64,000 nt of DNA from JBBCJR01 sp037190805. GTDB taxonomy: Bacteria; Pseudomonadota; Alphaproteobacteria; Sphingomonadales; Sphingomonadaceae. The notes under the pieces were generated by a model. The model made no database searches. It was not told the origin of the DNA and was given only the letters and a program-made list of their open reading frames with translations. Where the stretch lies: the NCBI GenBank assembly GCA_037190805.1, contig JBBCJR010000007.1, positions 146,367 to 210,366 of the forward strand, written 5' to 3'. Shown piece by piece: positions 8,009-16,209 of the stretch; the first letter of the stretch is position 1, and every line of letters begins with the position of its first letter. Both the position numbers and the translations under genes were made by a program.

Positions 8009-8257
8009 ATGGAAACGATCTACGACTGGGTCACGGTGGCGATGTTCGCCGGCCTCATCATCCTGTTTCTGGAGCGCTCGGGCGGCCACGAACCGCCGCG
8101 CGACCATATCTGGCAATATCTGGTTGCTTCGGTCGGCCTGATGCTGGTCAACTATCTGGGCAATAATGACCAGCATCTTCTTGCCGTCGCGACGCTTGCG
8201 GTCGTGATCGGCTTTGTCGTCTATTATCTGCGCCCGCTGGATCGCGGCGGGGCCTGA
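8009..8257 (+). CDS. XrtV sorting system accessory protein
   Basis: An 82-residue membrane protein with three hydrophobic stretches: 'WVTVAMFAGLIILFL', 'IWQYLVASVGLMLVNYLG' and 'LLAVATLAVVIGFVVYYL'. Size, topology and position match the small accessory protein known next to V-type exosortases in sphingomonads; its exact job is unknown. The AAGGGGAG ribosome-binding site lies 11 bases before the ATG. It points at epsI, with only 6 bp between the two stop codons. Confidence 0.75.
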   Translation: METIYDWVTVAMFAGLIILFLERSGGHEPPRDHIWQYLVASVGLMLVNYLGNNDQHLLAVATLAVVIGFVVYYLRPLDRGGA

Positions 8258-8263
8258 GCCCCG

Positions 8264-8953
8264 TCAGAGGGAACCGATCAAGGCCGGGCGGTTCGCCTTG
8301 GCGATCGCTTCCATCATCGTGGTGCCGAACGTGCTGAGGGTGCGGATCGCCAGGTCCGCATCCTCCGACACCAGCGACATCCGAACCAGAACGCCGTCGG
8401 GGATGACCCCTTCGAGGCTCGTCCGCATCCGGGTAAGGTGCTGATTCGCCCAGGTCGTCGGAAAATAATTGCCGACCCGAGTCCAATACAGCAGCTGCTC
8501 GACATATCGGTCGCTGGTCGCCGTATAAAAACGGCAGGGCACATTCGCGCCGTCGCCAACCGGCACCGCCACTTCCCGCGATCCGCTCATCCGGAAACCG
8601 GCAGCAGGATAACAATATTCGGGACGGTGCATCTGCAGCGTATCGCTCTGGGTGCTGCCATAGGCGATCACCAGCATCACGAACGGCAGGCCATCGGCGA
8701 CATAGGTGCGAGCCAGCTGCTGGGAATAAAGCCGGCCAGCTAGCGAATCCTCCGCCGGCAGCACCACCCGTCCCTCAGGAATCCGGTCCCAAGGACCGAT
8801 GCGGCCAGGAACGATATCCTCCAGTTCCTGATCCCCCATCAGGACCTGCACATTGCGTGGCGTCAAAGCGTAGGCCGCCCCCGCCGAGGCGGCGAGGCCA
8901 CCGGCCATGATCAGGTCCCTGCGGCTCAAGCGTTTGCGATCGTCCACGGTCAT
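8264..8953 (-). CDS. EpsI-domain protein, exosortase V-associated
   Basis: A 229-residue protein. A twin-arginine-like N-terminus (KRLSRRDLIMAGGLAASAGAAYAL) leads into an EpsI domain with the 'YGSTQSDTLQMHRPEYCYPAAGF' region split by a conserved Cys, and 'LLYWTRVGNYFPTTWANQ' later. EpsI proteins accompany or are fused to exosortases and are needed for exopolysaccharide export or protein sorting, but their chemistry is not settled. The start overlaps the end of the exosortase gene by 4 bp (ATGA), so the pair is translationally coupled. Confidence 0.9.
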   Translation of the reverse strand: MTVDDRKRLSRRDLIMAGGLAASAGAAYALTPRNVQVLMGDQELEDIVPGRIGPWDRIPEGRVVLPAEDSLAGRLYSQQLARTYVADGLPFVMLVIAYGSTQSDTLQMHRPEYCYPAAGFRMSGSREVAVPVGDGANVPCRFYTATSDRYVEQLLYWTRVGNYFPTTWANQHLTRMRTSLEGVIPDGVLVRMSLVSEDADLAIRTLSTFGTTMMEAIAKANRPALIGSL

Positions 8954-9924
8954 GCCGCCTTCCTCGCGAGATGATTGCGCACGGGCGTCAGCAGCGCGTC
9001 GATCGCGAAGATCGTCAGCACCGCGACCACGAACATGGTCAGCCCCGCGAAGTCGTGCAGATACCCCTGCGCCGCAGCATCACCCAGGAAATAAGTGAGC
9101 AGCACCAGAATCATCACCCGGATGAAATTGGCAAACAGCGCGACGGGAATGATCGCGAACACCAGCAGCAGCGCGTAACGCCAGTTCGCCGCATGACGGA
9201 AATAGACATAGAACAGGCCGATCGCCGACAGGCTGATCAGCGAGTTCAGGCCCGAGCAGGCGGCCGCAACCAGCAGCTCATATTGCGCGACGTGGATGAT
9301 GACGCCCGACCGGACGATAGGCATGCCGAACTGCTGCAGCGTCCAGGCCACCCATTCTGAAATACCGATCTTCATCGGCTGGGTGACCGCCGTCACGACC
9401 GTATCGGGCAGCGGGATTAGGAACAGCATGTAGAGAATCGGGAACCACATCCGCTTCAGCGCAGGCAGGCCGATCTCGCCATAGAGAACGACCAGCAGAG
9501 CGACATAGGCCGCAAACGCCTCCAGTCCCATGACGCCGACGATCCGTCCGAAGACGTAGATCGGCAGCACCACCGCGAGCAGGGCGCCGGTGACAAGCGC
9601 CGATCCGCGCTCCGCCACCTCCATCGCGGCGGCACGGTGGCGCATCATCAGCCAGATGCCGGTGGCCAGGACGATCGGCCCGTGAGCGCCCTCCTCCGTT
9701 CCCCAGTAGCCCTTTGCCAGCCCGATGATGGTCGGCAACGCGAGCAGGGCGACAGCCAGCCACAGCGGCCAGCGCCGTTGCAATCCGGCGATCAGTGAGG
9801 GCGCCAGCGCCGGGGGGCGAGGCGAGGTGGCAAGGGATGCATTCACAGCGTTACGTTCTTCCGCCTCGGGGGATTCGCCATCCTTTAACATCCTACAGGT
9901 TAACGGGTTTGGAGCGTCGTCCAC
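8950..9924 (-). CDS. xrtV: Exosortase V (XrtV)
   Basis: Integral-membrane cysteine transpeptidase that recognises and cleaves C-terminal PEP-CTERM tails. With the GTG start at 9924 it has 324 residues and eight or so membrane segments. The catalytic triad is visible: Cys223 in 'AACSGLNSL', Arg269 in 'FANFIRVMI', His290 in 'YLHDFAGLTMF'. The true start is uncertain: an in-frame ATG at 9891 (MLKDGES) lies 8 bp after a possible 24-codon leader ORF, and the first 40 residues are not conserved-looking. EpsI is encoded next, overlapping by 4 bp. Confidence 0.9.
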   Translation of the reverse strand: MDDAPNPLTCRMLKDGESPEAEERNAVNASLATSPRPPALAPSLIAGLQRRWPLWLAVALLALPTIIGLAKGYWGTEEGAHGPIVLATGIWLMMRHRAAAMEVAERGSALVTGALLAVVLPIYVFGRIVGVMGLEAFAAYVALLVVLYGEIGLPALKRMWFPILYMLFLIPLPDTVVTAVTQPMKIGISEWVAWTLQQFGMPIVRSGVIIHVAQYELLVAAACSGLNSLISLSAIGLFYVYFRHAANWRYALLLVFAIIPVALFANFIRVMILVLLTYFLGDAAAQGYLHDFAGLTMFVVAVLTIFAIDALLTPVRNHLARKAA

Positions 9925-9974
9925 AAGCCGCCATTCGGCGATATCGGCGCCTTGGCGGTCTTGCTCTTGTCCAT
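9900..9974 (-). CDS. Possible 24-residue leader ORF before xrtV
   Basis: ATG at 9974 reads MDKSKTAKAPISPNGG then LWTTLQTR and stops at TAA (9902-9900), 8 bp before the in-frame ATG of xrtV at 9891. A box GTCTAG followed by CGGCCCC lies just before its ATG, the same layout as in front of hisB, so it may be translated from a leaderless mRNA and coupled to the exosortase. It overlaps the longer GTG-started version of xrtV, so only one of the two models can be right. No homolog is recognised. Confidence 0.3.
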   Translation of the reverse strand: MDKSKTAKAPISPNGGLWTTLQTR

Positions 9975-10021
9975 GGGGCCGCTAGACGCTGCTGTTCGGA
10001 CGCATGATGGGACGGAGAGAC

Positions 10022-10900
10022 ATGACACGACGTGGCATCATTCTGGCCGGCGGATCGGGCACGCGGCTCTATCCCCTGACGTTGCCGGTCTCGAAGCAGT
10101 TGATGCCAGTCTATGACAAGCCGATGATCTATTACCCGCTGGCCGTGCTGATGCTGGCTGGCATACGGGATATCATGATCATCACCACCCCTGGCGATCA
10201 GGCGGCATTCAAGATGCTGATGGGCGATGGCAGCCAGTGGGGCATCGCGCTCCATTATGCCGCCCAGCCGAAGCCCGAGGGACTGGCTCAAGCCTATCAT
10301 ATTGCCGCCGATTTCGTCGGCGACCAGCCGTCGGCACTGGTTCTGGGGGACAATCTGTTCCACGGTCATGGCCTGCCCGAATTGCTGCGCGAAGCCGAAT
10401 CGCGGGCTGAGGGCGCCAGTGTATTCGGCTGCTGGGTGCGCGATCCGGCCGCCTATGGCGTTGTCTCGTTCGATGCCGACGGCCGGGCTGAGACGATCGA
10501 GGAAAAGCCCGCCAAGCCAAAGTCCAACTACGCCGTCACCGGCCTCTATTTCTACGACGGAGATGCCGTCCGACTGGCCCGCGACCTCACTCCCTCGGCG
10601 CGGGGCGAGCTGGAGATCACCGACCTCAACCGCCGCTATCTCGATGCAGGCCGGCTGCATGTATCGATCCTGGGGCGCGGTTTCGCGTGGCTGGACACCG
10701 GTACTCACAACGCGCTGGTCGACGCCGCCCAATACGTCCGAATCGTCGAAGAGCGGCAGGGGTTGAAGATCTGCTGCCCCGAGGAAATCGCCTGGCGCCA
10801 GGGCTTCATCGACGACGAGGCGCTGGCGCGCATCGCCGCGCCGCTGGAGAAGAGCGGCTATGGCCGTTATCTCACCGCCCTGCTGGATGGCCCCCGATGA
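10022..10900 (+). CDS. rfbA: Glucose-1-phosphate thymidylyltransferase
   Basis: Makes dTDP-glucose from glucose-1-phosphate and dTTP, the first step of dTDP-L-rhamnose synthesis. It has 292 residues. The nucleotide-binding signature 'GIILAGGSGTRLYPLT' lies at residues 5-19, and 'KPMIYYPLAVLM', 'LGDNLFHG' and 'EKPAKPKSNYAVTGLYF' follow. I start at the ATG at 10022 because GGAGAG lies just before it; an upstream in-frame start at 10004 lacks a good site. The stop overlaps the rfbC start by 4 bp. Confidence 0.96.
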   Translation: MTRRGIILAGGSGTRLYPLTLPVSKQLMPVYDKPMIYYPLAVLMLAGIRDIMIITTPGDQAAFKMLMGDGSQWGIALHYAAQPKPEGLAQAYHIAADFVGDQPSALVLGDNLFHGHGLPELLREAESRAEGASVFGCWVRDPAAYGVVSFDADGRAETIEEKPAKPKSNYAVTGLYFYDGDAVRLARDLTPSARGELEITDLNRRYLDAGRLHVSILGRGFAWLDTGTHNALVDAAQYVRIVEERQGLKICCPEEIAWRQGFIDDEALARIAAPLEKSGYGRYLTALLDGPR

Positions 10901-11445
10901 AAGCGACCCCGCTTGCATTGCCCGGGCTGATGCTGGTTGAGCCGCGCCTGTTCGGCGACGCGCGCGGCTTCTTCATGGAAAGCTGGAACCGGCGCAGCTT
11001 CGCCGACATTGGCATCGACGCCACCTTCGTGCAGGACAATCACAGCCGGTCGGCGGCCGGCGTACTGCGCGGCCTGCACTATCAACTGACCCGCCCGCAA
11101 GGAAAGCTGGTGCGAGTGACGCGAGGCCGCGCCTTCGATGTCGCGGTCGACCTGCGCCGTGCCTCGCACACCTTCGGCCGCGCGCAGGGGGTCGAGCTGT
11201 CGGCCGACAACCACCTGATGTTCTGGGTCCCGCCGGGGTTCGCCCACGGCTTCCTGGCGCTCGAGGACGACACCGAGTTCCAGTATAAGTGCACCGACTT
11301 CTACGCCCCCGACGACGAGCACAGCCTGCTGTGGAACGACCCGGCGCTGGGCATCGACTGGCCGCTGGGCGGCCTCGGCATGCCGGCTCTCTCGGACAAG
11401 GACCGCGCCGGGCGGCTGCTGGCCGACGCTCCGGTCTATCCGTGA
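10897..11445 (+). CDS. rfbC: dTDP-4-dehydrorhamnose 3,5-epimerase
   Basis: Third enzyme of the rhamnose pathway; 182 residues, normal cupin-fold length. The start MKATPLALPGLMLVEPRLFGD and 'DARGFFMESW' are typical. The catalytic base is His61 in 'VLRGLHYQ', and 'KLVRVTRGRAFDVAVDLR' and 'PPGFAHGFLAL' form the barrel. It overlaps rfbA by ATGA and rfbD by GTGA, so the four genes form a coupled operon in the order A-C-D-B. Confidence 0.96.
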   Translation: MKATPLALPGLMLVEPRLFGDARGFFMESWNRRSFADIGIDATFVQDNHSRSAAGVLRGLHYQLTRPQGKLVRVTRGRAFDVAVDLRRASHTFGRAQGVELSADNHLMFWVPPGFAHGFLALEDDTEFQYKCTDFYAPDDEHSLLWNDPALGIDWPLGGLGMPALSDKDRAGRLLADAPVYP

Positions 11446-12308
11446 AGGCGCTTGTGACAGGCGGCGGTGGCCAGTTGGGCCGGGCGCTTCAGGCGCTGGC
11501 ACCGAAGGATGTGACGGTCATCGCCCTCACCCATGCTGAACTGGACATCGCCGACGAGGGTGTCGTGTCGACGCTGGTCGCCCGGGAAGCGCCGGACCTG
11601 ATTCTCAACGCCGCCGCCTATACCGCCGTCGACCGGGCCGAGAGCGAGCCTGAAGCGGCAGCGCGTGTCAATGCCCAGGCGCCGGGGGTGCTGGCGCGGG
11701 TGACGGCGGCACGAGGCATCCGTCTTGTCCACGTCTCAACCGACTTCGTGTTCGACGGCATGCTGGGCCGGCCCTACCGCCCTGGCGACGCGCCCAACCC
11801 GCTGAGCGTCTATGGCGCCAGCAAGCTGGCCGGCGAGGAAGCGGTGGCAGCGGCCGACGCCGACGCACTGGTCGTCCGCACCGCCTGGGTCCATGGCGCG
11901 ACCGGGGCCAATTTCGTCGCCACCATGCTGCGACTGATGGCCGAGCGCGACCGGCTGGGCGTCGTCGCCGACCAGATCGGCACACCCACCCATGTCGACG
12001 GGCTGGCGGAAGCGTTGTGGCGGCTGGCCGCCAGCGATGCGCGCGGCATCGTCCATCATACCGACGCCGGGGTCGCCTCCTGGTATGATTTCGCCGTCGC
12101 GATCCGCGAGGAGGGACTGGCCCTCGGCCTCATCGACCGCGCTGCCCAGGTGACGCCGATCGCCACCGCCGATTATCCTACCCCCGCCCGCCGCCCCGGC
12201 ATCGCCATCCTCGACAAGGAGAGCGGCTGGACGGCTGCCGGGATCACGCCCCTGCACTGGCGCGAAGGCTTGCGCCGGGCACTCATCCAGCGAAAGTCCC
12301 TGACCTGA
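11442..12308 (+). CDS. rfbD: dTDP-4-dehydrorhamnose reductase
   Basis: Last pathway enzyme, reducing the 4-keto sugar to dTDP-L-rhamnose with NAD(P)H. It has 288 residues. I chose the GTG at 11442 (VKALVTGGGGQLGRAL) because it places the Rossmann motif GGGGQLG at residues 7-13, as in the family, and overlaps the rfbC stop by 4 bp; a longer frame upstream runs inside rfbC. The SDR catalytic Tyr-Lys pair is in 'VYGASKLAGE'. 'LNAAAYTAVDRAE' is a family signature. Confidence 0.95.
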   Translation: MKALVTGGGGQLGRALQALAPKDVTVIALTHAELDIADEGVVSTLVAREAPDLILNAAAYTAVDRAESEPEAAARVNAQAPGVLARVTAARGIRLVHVSTDFVFDGMLGRPYRPGDAPNPLSVYGASKLAGEEAVAAADADALVVRTAWVHGATGANFVATMLRLMAERDRLGVVADQIGTPTHVDGLAEALWRLAASDARGIVHHTDAGVASWYDFAVAIREEGLALGLIDRAAQVTPIATADYPTPARRPGIAILDKESGWTAAGITPLHWREGLRRALIQRKSLT

Positions 12309-13381
12309 TGGCCAGCCTCCTCGTCACCGGCGGCGCCGGCTTCATCGGCGCCAATTTCGTCCGCTATTGGCGTGACGCGCATCCGGACGACGGCATCGTC
12401 GTCCTCGACGCACTGACCTATGCGGGCAACCGGTCCAGCCTTAACGGAATCGCCAGTTTCGACTTCGTCGAAGGCGACATCCGCGATCAGGCGCTGGTCG
12501 ACCGCCTGCTCGCCGAGCACGAGGTCGACACCATCGTCCACTTCGCGGCCGAAAGCCATGTCGACCGCTCGATCACCGGCCCCGATGCCTTCATCGATAC
12601 GAATGTCGTCGGCACCCACACCCTGCTGAAGGCGGCGCGGACGGCGTGGCTGGGCGGCAGCGGTCGGCCGCACCGGTTCCATCACATCTCCACTGACGAG
12701 GTGTACGGAACATTGGGGCCGAATGATCCCGCCTTCACCGAAACCACGGCCTATGCGCCCAATTCGCCCTATTCGGCGTCGAAAGCAGCCTCCGATCACC
12801 TCGTCCGCGCCTATCACCACACCTATGGGCTCGAGGTGACGACGACGAATTGCTCGAACAATTATGGCCCCTATCAATTCCCCGAGAAGCTGATCCCGTT
12901 GTTCATCCTCAACGCCCTCCACGGGCGGCCGCTGCCGATCTACGGCGACGGGATGCAGATTCGTGACTGGCTGCATGTCGCCGACCATTGCCGGGGCATC
13001 GAAGCGGCGTTGGACCGTGGCAGGCCGGGCGAAACCTACAATATCGGCGGGGGGGCGGAGTTACCCAACCTCGCCGTCATCGATACCCTGTGCGCCGAGG
13101 TCGACGCCGCGTTCGGACGTCTGGCCGATCTTGCCGCGCGCTTCCCGCTCGCGCCGGCGGCACAAGGCAAGCTGACTGCCAGCCTGAAGACCCATGTCGT
13201 CGACCGTCCCGGTCACGACCGCCGCTACGCGATCGACGAGCGCAAGGCGCGGGACGAAATCGGCTATCGGCCGTCGAACGGCTTTGCCGAGCATTTCGCG
13301 GCCACGCTTGACTGGTATCTCGCCAATGAGCCGTGGTGGCGGGCCATCCTGGCGCGCGGCGGCGGGGCCGCACCACGCTGA
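12308..13381 (+). CDS. rfbB: dTDP-glucose 4,6-dehydratase
   Basis: Second pathway enzyme, converting dTDP-glucose to its 4-keto-6-deoxy form. It has 357 residues in the extended SDR fold. The NAD-binding motif is 'GGAGFIG' (residues 8-14). Asp130-Glu131 in 'STDEVYG' and the Tyr155/Lys159 pair in 'YSASK' form the active site; 'TNCSNNYGPYQFPEKLIPL' is diagnostic. It overlaps rfbD by one base and closes the rhamnose block. Confidence 0.97.
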   Translation: MASLLVTGGAGFIGANFVRYWRDAHPDDGIVVLDALTYAGNRSSLNGIASFDFVEGDIRDQALVDRLLAEHEVDTIVHFAAESHVDRSITGPDAFIDTNVVGTHTLLKAARTAWLGGSGRPHRFHHISTDEVYGTLGPNDPAFTETTAYAPNSPYSASKAASDHLVRAYHHTYGLEVTTTNCSNNYGPYQFPEKLIPLFILNALHGRPLPIYGDGMQIRDWLHVADHCRGIEAALDRGRPGETYNIGGGAELPNLAVIDTLCAEVDAAFGRLADLAARFPLAPAAQGKLTASLKTHVVDRPGHDRRYAIDERKARDEIGYRPSNGFAEHFAATLDWYLANEPWWRAILARGGGAAPR

Positions 13382-13383
13382 GT

Positions 13384-14559
13384 ATGATCGGCACAGCCCA
13401 TATCCGGGTGCTGGGCCGTTTCGTCCGCGACCAGTTTCGCGGACCGCCCGAGCCCGACGGCCGTCTGGCTCACGATCGCAACGCCTTCAACCTCATCCGC
13501 CTTGTCTGCGCGACGGCGGTGATCTTTTCCCATGCGCACGACCTGACCCTGCAGGACATCTGGCAGGACGCGACCGTGCGCTGGCTGGGCGTGCCGGTAG
13601 CAACGGTCGCCGTCTATGTGTTCTTCGTCCTCAGCGGCTTTCTGGTCACCATGAGCTATGATCGGCGACGCGACCCGGCGGCCTTCATCCGCGCTCGGGC
13701 GCTGCGTATCCTGCCGGGCTTATGGGTGATGCTGCTGGTCTCTGTGCCGGTGCTTGGCCTGCTGTTCAGCCCGCTTTCGTTCGGCGACTTCCTGTCGGCA
13801 CCCCGAACCACCACCTATTTTGTCAGCAACGCCATCTTGTCCAACGCCTTCTACCTGCCCACGGCAAACACGCTGCCGGGCGTGTTTGAAGCCAACCCGG
13901 TCGCGGGTGTGATCAACGGCTCGCTGTGGACGGTGGCCATCGAGGTCCAATGCTATGTCGTGCTGCTGGTCGCGGCCATGGCCGGCTGCATTCTCAATCG
14001 GTCTCGTTTCCTGATTCTGGCGACGCTGTTCCTCCTCATTTTTCTGCTGTTCCCATCCGGGATTTTCATCTTGACCGGCCTCGTCAGGCGGCTGGCGCTC
14101 CCCTTTCTGTTCGGTATTGCCGCCTATGTCTTCCGCGCCCGGCTGCCCCTGTCCGGCGTCCTCGCCGTGCTTGCAATGGTCGTTGCGCTCGCCCTTCCGA
14201 CGGGCATGGTGACGCCCAGTCTCGTGCAACCCGCCCTTAACCTTGCCGAGCTTAAGACGGTCGCCGTGCAACTGGCCTTCGGCTATGCTGCGCTGGTCTT
14301 CGCTTTTCGCGCGCCGGCGGCGGTGACACGGTTCAGCGCCAGTCTGCCTGATCTTAGCTATGGCATCTATATCTATGCGTTCCCAGTGCAGCAGGCGATC
14401 GTCGCGACCGGACTGGGGACCACCCCGATGACTAATCTCGCCTTGTCTCTGGCTGTCACCGTCCCGTTGGCGGCGCTGTCCTGGTATCTGGTCGAAAAGC
14501 CCGCCTTGAAGCTGAAGGCGATGCCAGCGCGCGCGATCCGGCTGGACGCGACACAATGA
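13384..14559 (+). CDS. Acyltransferase 3 (OafA/NodX-like) membrane protein
   Basis: A 391-residue multi-span protein of the acyltransferase-3 family, which O-acetylates or otherwise O-acylates surface polysaccharide. After 'NAFNLIRLVCATAVIFSHAHDL' comes 'FFVLSGFLVTMSYDRR', the family's conserved first helices with the R-x10-H type motif (Arg in 'LIRL', His in 'FSHA'). About ten membrane segments follow. I start at the ATG at 13384, 3 bp after the rfbB stop; the longer upstream frame lies inside rfbB. It overlaps the TPR gene by 4 bp. It probably decorates the rhamnose-containing glycan made here. Confidence 0.85.
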   Translation: MIGTAHIRVLGRFVRDQFRGPPEPDGRLAHDRNAFNLIRLVCATAVIFSHAHDLTLQDIWQDATVRWLGVPVATVAVYVFFVLSGFLVTMSYDRRRDPAAFIRARALRILPGLWVMLLVSVPVLGLLFSPLSFGDFLSAPRTTTYFVSNAILSNAFYLPTANTLPGVFEANPVAGVINGSLWTVAIEVQCYVVLLVAAMAGCILNRSRFLILATLFLLIFLLFPSGIFILTGLVRRLALPFLFGIAAYVFRARLPLSGVLAVLAMVVALALPTGMVTPSLVQPALNLAELKTVAVQLAFGYAALVFAFRAPAAVTRFSASLPDLSYGIYIYAFPVQQAIVATGLGTTPMTNLALSLAVTVPLAALSWYLVEKPALKLKAMPARAIRLDATQ

Positions 14560-16115
14560 AGAGAGCGGGTGGCCTTGGCATCGCCGTCGCGCTGATCCTC
14601 TCACTCGCGGCCTGTCAGTCGCGCGAGCAGAAGGCCGCCAGCCATTTCGAGCGCGCCAATGCCCTGACCGAAGCAGGTGATCTGGAAGGCGCCGGCGAAG
14701 CCCTGCGAAAGGCGATCGCCGCGACCGATGACAATGCCGCCTACTGGATCGCCCTTGGTCGCGTGGAACTGCGGCTTCAACATTTCCTCCAGGCTTATCG
14801 GGCCTATCAGCGGGCACTCGAACTGACTCCCGCTGATATGGAGACGCTGCGCATCCTGTCGGAACTGTCGCTTTACGGCGGCCAGAACCGGGATGCCGCC
14901 CGCTATGCGGATCAATTGCTGGTGCAGGTGCCGGGCGACCTCAACGGCCGGATGGTGCAGGCGACCCTCGCCTTTCGCGAGAAGCGCTATGAGGACGCCA
15001 TCGTCGCCTGCGACCAGATCCTCGCCGGCAGCCCCGGACTGGAACCGGCAACGGTGGTGAAGGCGCGGGCGATCTTCGACAGCGGTCGCCGGGCCGACGG
15101 GATCGCGCTGCTCGAAGCCTATCGCGCCGCCAACGGGGACAAGGCGCAGACGTTAGAAGCCCTGAGCGAATTTTACCGCGCTCTCCCTGATTATGTCCGG
15201 CTGGCGCAGATCATGGACCTCAGGTTTAAGCAGGGTCCGATTTCGCCCGCCCTCGGATTCGAGAGAACCAGGGCGCTGTTCGCCGCCGGACGGGCGAAGG
15301 AAGCTCTGGCGAGCGCGGAGGCGCTGCAGGGCCGCTATCCACGCTTGCCGCGCCTTGCCGTCGGGCTGGTGCGCCTCACCGATGCCGCGGAAGGGCGGCC
15401 GGCGGCTTTGACCCAGGCGCTGGCAATGGGCGAAGCAGGCGGGGTTCCGGTCAAGGTCGCGCTGGCTTCGGAGATGCTGGACCTTGGCGAATATGAGATC
15501 GGGCATCGGCTGATCGCGCCGCTGCTCGGCGGCACCGGTGGCCCGAACCCGCTAGCCCGCATCTTTGGCGGCCCGAGCGGTGAAATCGATTCGGTCAACG
15601 CCGACGCCAACGCCATCCAGGGCCAGCTCGAATTGATCGACGGCAAGGACGCGGAAGCTCGCCGGCGCGTCGAGGCCGTGCTGGAGTTCGACGAAACCAA
15701 CCTGCGTGCGTTGCTGGTCCGGGCCGAGTTGTTGATGAAGGAGGGCCAGTTCGAACGGGCGTTGACGGACGTCCAGATGGTGCTCAACAACAGTCCGGCA
15801 TCCTTCCCTGCGCGGTTGCTGCTGGCGCGTATCTATGCGGCAAAGGGCGACCGCACCCTAGCCCTGACCAATTATCGCCGCGCCTCCACCGATCATCCGA
15901 CCAATCCCGACGTCCTGACGGCGCATGCGGTTTATCTGGCAGATCATGGCCGGCTGGGCGAGGCATTGGTGCTGATCCGCAGCTTCCTGCGCGATAATCC
16001 TCGCAATGGTCGGGCGCGAGCCATCGCGCTCAACCGGCGCCTGTGCACGGACCAAGAAGCCGCCTGCCGTACCGCCATGAACACGGCCGGCGGTCCATGG
16101 CCGGAAATCGGTTGA
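14556..16115 (+). CDS. TPR-repeat lipoprotein of the polysaccharide/exosortase locus
   Basis: A 519-residue protein. The N-terminus MKRAGGLGIAVALILSLAAC has a lipobox LAAC, so Cys20 would be lipidated and the protein anchored on the periplasmic side. The rest is helical and built from TPR-like pairs, e.g. 'ASHFERANALTEAGDLEGAG', 'AYWIALGRVEL', 'ALTDVQMVLNNSPAS', 'ALVLIRSFLRDNPRNGRAR'. It resembles in kind the TPR proteins (PrsT-like) found in exosortase/EPS loci, where they act as periplasmic scaffolds; that role here is inferred from position. Confidence 0.75.
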   Translation: MKRAGGLGIAVALILSLAACQSREQKAASHFERANALTEAGDLEGAGEALRKAIAATDDNAAYWIALGRVELRLQHFLQAYRAYQRALELTPADMETLRILSELSLYGGQNRDAARYADQLLVQVPGDLNGRMVQATLAFREKRYEDAIVACDQILAGSPGLEPATVVKARAIFDSGRRADGIALLEAYRAANGDKAQTLEALSEFYRALPDYVRLAQIMDLRFKQGPISPALGFERTRALFAAGRAKEALASAEALQGRYPRLPRLAVGLVRLTDAAEGRPAALTQALAMGEAGGVPVKVALASEMLDLGEYEIGHRLIAPLLGGTGGPNPLARIFGGPSGEIDSVNADANAIQGQLELIDGKDAEARRRVEAVLEFDETNLRALLVRAELLMKEGQFERALTDVQMVLNNSPASFPARLLLARIYAAKGDRTLALTNYRRASTDHPTNPDVLTAHAVYLADHGRLGEALVLIRSFLRDNPRNGRARAIALNRRLCTDQEAACRTAMNTAGGPWPEIG

Positions 16116-16209
16116 CCCGACGCAAGGCCATGGCCGTCACCGTCACCCGACGATATGGAGCAACAAGGCGCCCATCGCCTGGTTGCAAGAAAGGCGTTCT
16201 GGACCAGCC

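Noticed and set aside
9960..9992. Sigma-54 site before rfbA or xrtV (TTGGCGGTCTTGCTC)
   Set aside because: GG to GC spacing is 7, not the required 10.
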